Below, piece by piece: positions 5,998 through 12,343 of a stretch of 12,343 bases of DNA. Numbering within the stretch: position 1 is the first letter of the stretch; every line of letters begins with the position of its first letter. The stretch is taken from NCBI GenBank assembly GCA_031285415.1, contig JAITWF010000004.1:1-12343 (forward strand). The letters are read 5' to 3'. Below the pieces are notes generated by a model. That model did no database searches. It saw nothing but the letters and a program-made list of their open reading frames with translations, and was not told where the DNA came from. Source of the DNA: Deferribacteraceae bacterium (GTDB lineage Bacteria > Chrysiogenota > Deferribacteres > Deferribacterales > JAISNW01). Position numbers and translations under genes: made by a program.

Positions 5998-7731
5998 CTA
6001 CCCCATCATCTCTTTAGTAATCGTATCTACTGCATTTTCCCACGAGAAGATCTCTGCACGTTTCAGCCCCTTTTCAATACAGCTCTCTCTAAACTGCTTG
6101 TCAGAGTACATCTTATCAAGTGCCTGAATAAAATCATCATCACTGTGTGGGGAAACCTGTATCCCTGTATCTCCAACCACCTCAGGTATAGATGATACAT
6201 TAGAACAGATAATAGGGCAACCAGATTTCATCGCCTCTAAGATCGGCATGCCAAACCCTTCGTACAGAGACATATATATAAAGAACTCTGCACCAGAGTA
6301 AAGCGCATTCATATCCTCGTCGTCCACATAGCCGATATGTTTTATATACCGTTCACTATCCTTAATGCCCTCTAACGCTTTATTTAGCTCGTCCATAAAC
6401 TCTGCCCAATGCCCACCACCGAGTACAAAGATTAGATCGTCTATCTTATTTTCATTAACGAACTTGATAAAGTTTTTTGCAGCAAAGATCAGATTCTTAC
6501 GTGGCTCTAATGTACACATCGATAGTGCGTACCTCTTATTTGCAGGGATCTTATACCTCTTTTTAACGGCGTCTATCTTGGATAGCTCTTTAATCGGCGC
6601 ATAAGAAAGCCCTGTGGATAGCGGTATCACAGTGACATTTTCGGGGGAGATCTTAGGTGCAAAGTGTATAAAATCTTTTCTAGTATTCTTTGAGTTTGAA
6701 AAGTAGTGGTCTGTTGAATTAATAGAGTTCACCAGATCCTTTAACCAACCTTCGGCAGATTGCCTATTATAGTTATCAAATATAAATGGTATAAGATCGT
6801 GAAGGATGACGTACTTTCTGATATTTGGCATCTTCGCAATATCATCAGGCACTCGAAACATCGGCGACAGGAATAGCTCGCACTCCTTGAGATACTCCTG
6901 ATAGGCAGAGTTATCAACTGTCGTTGTGGCTTTCTGAAAGCGGAAGTAGATCTTATAAAGCACCATAAGTGATAGTCTAAAGAGGAGGGCGATATACTTT
7001 TTATCCCTCTTAGCGCGGTTCTTTCTCTCTCGCAGGGCGATGTATCGCTGCTCGATGGGAGGTTTCGGAGCCTCTCGATGTGGAGGGTTCTCCTCATTAA
7101 TCGTTACCCATATCCCCTTTATTCCAAGCCCCAACACACGTGTATCGCCAGAGAGTCCAATATCTTTAGGGGAGGAGGCACCCTCGGCATTTATATGAAA
7201 TATAACCCTATTGTCCTTTATATCTTTGAGCGGTATCTTAAACGATAGCACTCGCTGGTCGCTAGGGCATTGGGCGTATACCTCGCCCGATTCACCTGTG
7301 ACGCTATACGAGGTGACAGGTTTAAACACCATCTGAAGATCTATAGAGATCTCAAGATCGTTAATCTCTGCAACATCTAATAGTAGGCTGCATGTCGCCT
7401 TTTGGGCTGTCCACACCCCCCACGATTCGCAGGAGTACTCATTAATAAACGTTTTATAATCAAATAGATCGATCTGCCCACTAGATTTAATCACTTTCTG
7501 TGGTTCGATATTTATGATCGGTAGCCCCTTTAGAAAGCTTAGCTCTCGATTTAATCCGAAGAGTAGCTCCCTCATTCGATCTGGGGCGCAGTAGAGGTAT
7601 AGATCAAACTTATCTTGCCTCAAAAGCTCCGTTATCACATTATACCCAACCCATAAGATCCCTGAACGGCTGGAGTTTTTCTGTAATATCGCAATAAGAA
7701 TAGATACATCAAATATTAACTTTTTCTTCAT
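5998..7731 (-). CDS. Family 4 (GT-B) glycosyltransferase with inserted beta-rich domain
   Basis: This is an intact 577-residue paralogue. Residues 1-60 hold the family N-terminus (KLIFDVSIL, SSRSGILWVGYNV, LYLYCAPDRM). Residues about 95-213 form an inserted beta-rich domain with WGVW at 104-107, SSPKDIG at 186-192 and DTRVLGLG at 196-203. A basic linker (ALRERKNRAKRDKKY) and the remaining GT-B fold follow, with CTLEPRKNL, GYVDDEDMNALYSG, and the E-x7-E motif EGFGMPILE at 491-499. It probably adds mannose or a 6-deoxyhexose to the polysaccharide; substrate specificity is not readable. ATG at 7729-7731 overlaps the TGA of the upstream gene (ATGA), so translation is coupled. It is close in DNA and protein sequence to the disrupted copy just upstream, which points to tandem duplication. 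The inserted domain may bind carbohydrate or glycan acceptor, but that is a guess from its position and beta character. Confidence 0.92.
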   Translation of the reverse strand: MKKKLIFDVSILIAILQKNSSRSGILWVGYNVITELLRQDKFDLYLYCAPDRMRELLFGLNRELSFLKGLPIINIEPQKVIKSSGQIDLFDYKTFINEYSCESWGVWTAQKATCSLLLDVAEINDLEISIDLQMVFKPVTSYSVTGESGEVYAQCPSDQRVLSFKIPLKDIKDNRVIFHINAEGASSPKDIGLSGDTRVLGLGIKGIWVTINEENPPHREAPKPPIEQRYIALRERKNRAKRDKKYIALLFRLSLMVLYKIYFRFQKATTTVDNSAYQEYLKECELFLSPMFRVPDDIAKMPNIRKYVILHDLIPFIFDNYNRQSAEGWLKDLVNSINSTDHYFSNSKNTRKDFIHFAPKISPENVTVIPLSTGLSYAPIKELSKIDAVKKRYKIPANKRYALSMCTLEPRKNLIFAAKNFIKFVNENKIDDLIFVLGGGHWAEFMDELNKALEGIKDSERYIKHIGYVDDEDMNALYSGAEFFIYMSLYEGFGMPILEAMKSGCPIICSNVSSIPEVVGDTGIQVSPHSDDDFIQALDKMYSDKQFRESCIEKGLKRAEIFSWENAVDTITKEMMG

Positions 7732-7964
7732 CTACTCATCATCTTTTCAGTGATTACATTCACAGAGTTATCCCATGTGAACAGCTCTGCACGTTTCAGC
7801 CCCTTCTCTATGCAACTATCCCTAAACTGCTTGTCGGAGTACATCTTTTTGAGTGCAGCAATAAGATCTTTATCGCTGTGTGGGGGAACTTGTATCCCAC
7901 TGTCTCCAACCACCTCAGGCATAGATGATACATCTGAGCAGATAATAGGGCAGCCAGATTTCAT
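7728..7964 (-). pseudogene. C-terminal fragment of the disrupted family 4 glycosyltransferase
   Basis: These 78 residues (from MKSGCPIICSDVSSMPEVVG to the TGA at 7728-7730) are the missing end of the glycosyltransferase that stops at 7971-7973. They are in the same reading frame, separated from it only by the stop codon and two codons (E, A). They align along their whole length with the end of the intact paralogue at 5998-6240. Alone they contain only the last strand-helix units of the donor-binding domain and cannot be an enzyme. ATG at 7962-7964 is an internal methionine of the family (EAMKSG), without a ribosome-binding site. With the upstream part, the repaired protein would be 588 residues. 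Confidence 0.8.
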
Positions 7965-7970
7965 CGCCTC

Positions 7971-9494
7971 TCAGAGCGGCATACCACAACCCTCATACAG
8001 AGACATATATCTAAAGAACTCTGCGCCAGAGTAGAGCGGAGTCATAGCCTCATCGTCCACATAGCCGATATGTTTTATATACTTTTCAGCATTTTTTACA
8101 CCATCCAATGCCTGTTCAAGCTGCGCTATGAACCCTGCCCAATGTCCGCCACCGAGTACAAAGAGTCGATCGTTTACCTTATTCTCATCGATGAACTTGA
8201 TAAAGTTTTTTGCAGCGAATACAAGGTTCTTCCTAGGTTCTAGCGTGCATAGAGAGAGTGCATATTTTTTATTAGCAGGGATCTTATATTTTTTCTTAAC
8301 GGCGTCGATATCCGCCTGTTTCTTAATCGGTGCATACGAAAGCCCTGTGGATAGCGGTATCACACTAACATGATCAGGGTTGATCTTCGGCACTAGATGT
8401 ATGAAATCTTTGCGAGTGTGTTTCGATATAGAAAAGTAGTAGTCTGTTGGATTTATAGAGTCTGCAAGCTCTTGTATCCATTTATTTGCAGGCTGTTTGC
8501 TATACTCCTCAAATATAAGAGGGATCAGATCATATAGGATCGTATATTTATGAATACTATCTATTTTTGCGATCTCCGCAGGCACCCTATACATCGGCGA
8601 TAGGAACAGCTCGCACTCTTTGAGGTAGTTCGTATAGATAGGGTTGTCCTTTGTCGCTACGACTGCTGTGGGTTCCTTATGAAAGCGGAAGTAGATCTTG
8701 TATAGCACCATAAGTGACAGCCGAAAGAAGAGGGCGATATACTTTTTGTCCCTCTTTGCACTATTCTTTCTATCCCTTAGTGCAACGTATCGCTCCATAA
8801 CTGTGGCTTTTTTAGGCTCTATCACCTCTATAGCCTCTGCTCGTTTCGGGTACTCTTCGTTGATAATTACCGTTATCGCCTTCACTCCAAGCCCCAGCAC
8901 TCGTGGGTCGGTAGCCCCCTCTGTCTCCATAGGTGAAGCGGCGCCCTCGGCATCTAGATAAAATATGACTTTGTTGTTCTTTATATCTTTGAGTGGTATC
9001 TTGAACGAGACCATACGCTGCCCACTAGGGCATTTTGCATATATGTTGCCAGCTTCATCTGTTATGCTATATGATTTAACAGATTTATACGCCATATCCA
9101 GATCTATTATTATCTCTAAATCTTTAATCTCTGCTACATCGAATAGTAGGGTGCATATTGCTCTCTTGCTCGTCCATACCCCCCAAGGTTCGCAGGTGTA
9201 CTCTGTTAGGAGGGTTTGATAGTCGGAGATGTCGATAGAGGCGCTTGTTTTGATCGCCTTTTGTGGCTCAATATTTATAATAGGCAGATCTTTTAAGAAG
9301 CGTAACTCTCCACTCAGTCCGAAGAGCAGCTCTCGCATTCTTTCTGGAGCGCAGTAGAGGTGCAGATCAAATTTGTCCTGCCTTAAAAGCTCCTTTATTA
9401 CATTGTACGCAACCCACAGGATCCCTGATCTGCTAGAGTCTTTCTGTCGTATCGCAGTAAGTATAGATGCATCAAATAGTAATTTTTTCTTCAT
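7971..9494 (-). pseudogene. Family 4 glycosyltransferase with inserted beta-rich domain, cut by a nonsense codon
   Basis: The reading frame encodes the first 507 residues of a close paralogue of the gene at 5998-7731: N-terminus KLLFDASIL with SSRSGILWVAYNV, beta-rich insert with WGVW at about residue 104 and DPRVLGLG, basic linker, then CTLEPRKNL and GYVDD. It ends at TGA (7971-7973) where every paralogue has leucine in GMPILEAM, so the second glutamate of the E-x7-E motif is lost. The rest continues in the same frame to 7728. Near the stop, conserved residues are also altered: DDED to DDEA, MN to MT, YSGAEFFIY to YSGAEFFRY, EGFG to EGCG. The rest of the gene looks well kept. It is either a young pseudogene or a gene broken by sequence errors; recoding is unlikely because other genes here end in TGA. 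The ATG at 9492-9494 has only a weak ribosome-binding site and follows a 227-bp spacer. Confidence 0.85.
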
Positions 9495-9562
9495 ATATGC
9501 CCATTAGTTTTATTGTATTGGGTAACGGTATCTTTGAATTACATAAGACACTGCCAACCATT

Positions 9563-9699
9563 CGTCATTGCGGCACTGCCGTGAGCTATGCTTGCCTCTA
9601 TTGTGCAGCACGTTCCCTTTAGTCACGTTAAAATAAGCGACTAGCAGGAGCGTTTAGCGCAGCGGAAAGATTGCCCTGTGCAAGCAGTCCGCAGTGACG
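9563..9699. repeat. MITE-like inverted-repeat element in the spacer between two glycosyltransferase genes
   Basis: The 227-bp spacer 9495-9721 is the only long gap in the operon. It carries terminal inverted repeats CGTCATTGCGG (9563-9573) and CCGCAGTGACG (9689-9699), matching at 10 of 11 positions, about 115 bp apart. Inside are smaller palindromes: CGGC/GCCG (9571-9581), GTGC/GCAC (9603-9611) and TAGTC/GACTA (9620-9643). The stretch AGGAGCGTTTAGCGC...GATTGCC resembles the widespread GTCATTGCGAGGAGCG...GCAATC type of dispersed bacterial repeat; that is from memory, not a search. No protein is encoded. It may affect readthrough from the upstream gene; no convincing promoter or intrinsic terminator is visible in the spacer. 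Confidence 0.6.
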
Positions 9700-9721
9700 T
9701 GTTTTTCATGCTTCACGGTTA

Positions 9722-11380
9722 TCAACAAATGCCATCACCATTTATCGTATTCGTCATTATATCTACAGCTCTCTTCCATGAGAAGAGCTTTGCTTGCGCT
9801 AATCCCCTCTTTACGCACTGCTCTCTGAATGCACTATCGTAGTACATCTTCTTGAGAGCATGCACAAAGTGAGCGTCGTCAGTTGGGTCGACCGTTATCC
9901 CAGCCTTTCCTATCACCTCTGGCATAGAGGAGGTATTGGAGCAGATAACAGGGCAGCCAGATTTCATCGCCTCTAAGATCGGCATTCCGAAGCCCTCATA
10001 GAGCGATGGATAGACGAAGAACTCTGCGCCAGAGTATAGCGTGTTCATATCTTCATCATCTACATAGCCGATATGCTGCATATATCGAGAGCTATCGCCT
10101 AAGTCGTTCACAACCTCTCTCAGTTTATCAATAAACTCTGCCCAATGTCCGCCACCAAGCACAAGGATCATGTCGTCTATCTCACTCTCCCTCACAAAGC
10201 GGACAAAGTTTTTTACCGCAAATATGAGGTTTTTTCGAGGCTCCATAGTGCATAATGAAAATATATATCTTTTATCTGTAGGGATATTATACTTTGCCTT
10301 CACCTTGGCAACTTTTGACTTATCCCTCTCTACCTTGTAGCTAACTCCAGTTGAAAGCGGTATTACAGTAATCTGTTTTGAATCTATCTGCGGCAGAAAG
10401 TCCAGAAAATCACTCTTCGTATGTTCAGAGATCGAAAAGTAGCGATCTCGTTTGTTCATAGAGTATACAAGCTCTCTTAGCCACCCCTCGCCAGAGCCTT
10501 TATTATAATCTGCTAGCACAAATGGGGCGATATCGTATAGTATCGTATACTTCTCTATGTTTTTCGCCCTTGCCACCTCATCTGGCACCTTATGCACAGG
10601 CGATATGAATAGATCGTAATCTTTCAAATATCTGCAATTTACACCTTTAGTATATAATTTATGGTAAACTTTTTGAAAAAATAAGTCAACGCCTTTAATA
10701 TTTTTTTTCTTTTTAGGTTTCGGCTCTACCCCATCGATCTTTATGATGATGGAGCTAATTCCAACGCCTAGCGTTCTTGGATCTTCGCCTACCCCCTCAC
10801 TTTTAGGAGATGAAGCGCCCTCGACGTTGATATTCACAGTGAAATCGTTGGTTATATCTCGTTTAGGTACTGTGAACTGTACCGATTGAGGGAAGTTCAC
10901 CTTCTTGTATGAGGCGTATATCCTCCCCTTGCTATTCGTTATGCTGAACGACTGCACCGATTGGAAGATCATAGGGGTTTCGATTGCTATTTCGAGAGTT
11001 TTGATCTCTTCATTGTTGAGTTTCACTCGGAATGAGGAGTGCGCCCCTGTCCATATCCCCCAATCGTCATGTGGATTAACGTTCATGAACGATGAATAGC
11101 TCTTTAGGTCTAGATATGTGCTTCGGGTAATCGTTACAGGTTCAGTGATAGGGAAGTTTACTATTGGTAGTTTTTTTACAAACTTTAGGTACGGATTGTC
11201 GGAGGATAAGATCTCGCGTGCCTTGTCGTGGGCGCAGTAGAGCGATATATCAAAGTTGTCCTGCCGGACAAACTCCTTTAAGATATTATACGCCACCCAG
11301 AGAATACCACTTCTATTCGAATTTTTATGTAGTATGGACGCAAGTATAGTTGCGTCGAATATAAGGCTCCTCTTTGACAT
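9722..11380 (-). CDS. Family 4 (GT-B) glycosyltransferase with inserted beta-rich domain
   Basis: This intact 552-residue paralogue has the same architecture: N-terminus SLIFDATIL and SNRSGILWVAYNIL, beta-rich domain at about residues 100-215 (WGIW at 107-110, ASSPKSEG, DPRTLGVG), a lysine-rich linker (KPKKKKNIK), then CTMEPRKNL, GYVDDEDMNTLYSG and EGFGMPILE at 462-470. The linker is shorter than in the two copies downstream. Its C-terminal end (SNTSSMPEVIG, AGITVDPTDD, LFSWKRAVDI) is closest to the short glycosyltransferase at 2202-3575, whereas the other two form a separate pair. ATG at 11378-11380 has an AAAGGTAG ribosome-binding site and lies 14 bp after the upstream gene. Predicted to be cytoplasmic, elongating a lipid-linked glycan with a GDP-sugar; the exact sugar is unknown. 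Confidence 0.92.
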   Translation of the reverse strand: MSKRSLIFDATILASILHKNSNRSGILWVAYNILKEFVRQDNFDISLYCAHDKAREILSSDNPYLKFVKKLPIVNFPITEPVTITRSTYLDLKSYSSFMNVNPHDDWGIWTGAHSSFRVKLNNEEIKTLEIAIETPMIFQSVQSFSITNSKGRIYASYKKVNFPQSVQFTVPKRDITNDFTVNINVEGASSPKSEGVGEDPRTLGVGISSIIIKIDGVEPKPKKKKNIKGVDLFFQKVYHKLYTKGVNCRYLKDYDLFISPVHKVPDEVARAKNIEKYTILYDIAPFVLADYNKGSGEGWLRELVYSMNKRDRYFSISEHTKSDFLDFLPQIDSKQITVIPLSTGVSYKVERDKSKVAKVKAKYNIPTDKRYIFSLCTMEPRKNLIFAVKNFVRFVRESEIDDMILVLGGGHWAEFIDKLREVVNDLGDSSRYMQHIGYVDDEDMNTLYSGAEFFVYPSLYEGFGMPILEAMKSGCPVICSNTSSMPEVIGKAGITVDPTDDAHFVHALKKMYYDSAFREQCVKRGLAQAKLFSWKRAVDIMTNTINGDGIC

Positions 11381-11394
11381 TCGCTACCTTTATA

Positions 11395-12343
11395 TTATAT
11401 TAACTCTTTTAATGTACACTGTTCTTTATACTTATCTACAAAGCTATCGTACACTCGCATGCTCTCATCGTGCATCTCTTGAAGGAGTGTATTATTATCG
11501 ATACAGGCACGCACAAGATCGGCGCACTGCGCTGCATCTTTTGCCAGATGGTATGGCGCACTTACATCTATCCCAGAGGAGCTAGCGGCGGTGCAGATGA
11601 TAGGACGACCATATGCCAGCGCCTCCACCGTCTTTATCTTTAATCCCGAATCAAACTCATCTGGGTTTATGTATAGGTCATGCTCTGTATAGAACTTTTC
11701 AATATCTACTACGCTACCGATAACAGACACATTATCCTGCCTCTGTTTTATAGAGTCAGAGATACTGCCAGCGATATGTAGATGAACAGTATCTACCCCC
11801 TTTATGCAGGAGATAAAGCGTTCGATCGCATGAATATTCGGTTCGTTAGTTGACGCAAGATACCCCACCGATAACTTACCATTAATATTTTTTTGCGCAA
11901 GGTATTTTTTCTTTGTTAAATAGGGAATAGTATGAACAGGCTTATCTGTATTAGCTTTAAAAAATTTCGCATCCTCTCGTTGAATTGCGATAATCTTATC
12001 TGCTCGCTCAAAAGCCCTCTTCTCCTCCTCTACGGAGCAGCTAAAGTAGTAGGGGGCGATCCCAACAGGCTGTAGCCTTGAGTTCCTGTTGCTAAAGATA
12101 TCGAGCGTAGATAAGATCTTCAATGTGTTCTCATCAAACATTGAGAAGATCTTAGATGTGAATACGTATTGGCACATGCATAGCTCAAACTTGTATATCC
12201 AGTGCAGTATCTTTGTGAACGATAGGAGGTTTTCATCCATCCAGTCGTCGATAAGATTGCTATCGACATTGAATTTATCCCTGCCAGCGATCTGCCATCT
12301 GCCAAAGTTTGGGTTAGAGCTTGAGATCTTGTATTTGTAATCC
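11395..12343 (-). CDS. Family 4 glycosyltransferase, different subfamily (5' partial)
   Basis: The frame stays open to the right edge of the window, so the N-terminus lies outside; the ATG at 12238-12240 is internal, since the 34 codons before it (including GRWQIAGRDKF and IDDW) look like ordinary coding sequence. The visible 315 residues cover the end of the acceptor domain and the donor-binding domain. FERADKIIAIQREDAKFF is typical of the region where such enzymes scan past the N-terminal Rossmann fold; then come GKLSVGYLAST, VIGSV, and the donor-site stretch DSGLKIKTVEALAYGRPIICT, standard for GT4 enzymes. It lacks the FDVSIL/RSGILWVAYN signature and the EGFGMPILEAM form of the paralogues, so it belongs to another subfamily and may act at a different step, for instance adding a different sugar. 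It ends 14 bp before the next gene, in the same operon. Confidence 0.88.
   Translation of the reverse strand, partial: DYKYKISSSNPNFGRWQIAGRDKFNVDSNLIDDWMDENLLSFTKILHWIYKFELCMCQYVFTSKIFSMFDENTLKILSTLDIFSNRNSRLQPVGIAPYYFSCSVEEEKRAFERADKIIAIQREDAKFFKANTDKPVHTIPYLTKKKYLAQKNINGKLSVGYLASTNEPNIHAIERFISCIKGVDTVHLHIAGSISDSIKQRQDNVSVIGSVVDIEKFYTEHDLYINPDEFDSGLKIKTVEALAYGRPIICTAASSSGIDVSAPYHLAKDAAQCADLVRACIDNNTLLQEMHDESMRVYDSFVDKYKEQCTLKELI

Noticed and set aside
5647..6127. Overlapping + strand frames of about 93-95 codons opposite manC and the glycosyltransferase end
   Set aside because: They are antisense to clearly recognised genes and show no domain, start signal or codon pattern of their own.
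7971..8168. Diversity-generating retroelement variable region as the cause of the substitution patch
   Set aside because: Retroelement mutagenesis targets adenines on one strand only, whereas both A and T sites on the coding strand are changed here. No reverse transcriptase or template repeat is present, and the target is a conserved catalytic region.
7728..9494. Stop-codon recoding (TGA read as an amino acid) in the disrupted glycosyltransferase
   Set aside because: TGA also ends other genes here in the expected place (7728-7730 and 9722-9724), and the paralogues have leucine at this site, which no known TGA recoding supplies. There is no sign of a selenocysteine context either.
9495..9721. 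tRNA or other structured RNA gene in the spacer
   Set aside because: I found no cloverleaf with T-loop and anticodon arm; the structure is better explained by terminal inverted repeats and short palindromes.

Overview
This 12.3 kb window reads as part of a surface-polysaccharide (O-antigen or capsule type) biosynthesis locus of a bacterium, probably Gram-negative. It carries the GDP-mannose branch enzymes ManC and Gmd among five family-4 (GT-B) glycosyltransferase genes. The DNA is moderately AT-rich, genes are tightly packed, and there are two palindromic repeat elements. I cannot place the organism confidently; no rRNA, tRNA or diagnostic marker is present.

Layout. On the + strand, the left edge holds the 3' part of a polytopic membrane protein ending in a LuxR-type DNA-binding domain (1-1119). 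It converges, with a 2-bp gap, on a small minus-strand XRE/HigA-like regulator (1122-1394) that has its own promoter. Everything from 1474 to the right edge is on the minus strand and looks like one operon, transcribed from high to low coordinates: a partial glycosyltransferase (11395-12343), a glycosyltransferase with an extra beta-rich domain (9722-11380), a 227-bp spacer with a MITE-like inverted repeat, a disrupted glycosyltransferase (7728-9494, in-frame TGA at 7971-7973), its close tandem paralogue (5998-7731), manC (4606-5994), gmd (3553-4587), a shorter glycosyltransferase (2202-3575) and a QueG-like 4Fe-4S protein (1474-2241). Most junctions are overlaps or gaps under 20 bp.

How the genes fit together. 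ManC makes GDP-mannose and may also have phosphomannose isomerase activity. Gmd converts it to GDP-4-keto-6-deoxy-D-mannose. The final enzyme (reductase, epimerase/reductase or aminotransferase) that would fix the sugar as D-rhamnose, L-fucose or perosamine is not in the window. The paralogous glycosyltransferases are the natural candidates to polymerise mannose or a 6-deoxyhexose; this is inference.

Most notable: (1) the shorter glycosyltransferase carries a 111-bp palindromic element exactly in frame, adding 37 codons in a linker, much like the protein-coding palindromic elements known from Rickettsia; (2) the broken glycosyltransferase has a roughly 200-bp patch in which nine substitutions against its paralogue all introduce G or C by transversion and hit conserved residues, one creating the stop, so sequencing error and decay must be told apart; (3) three of the glycosyltransferases share an inserted beta-rich domain with WG-x-W and D-x-R-x-LG motifs that the fourth lacks.
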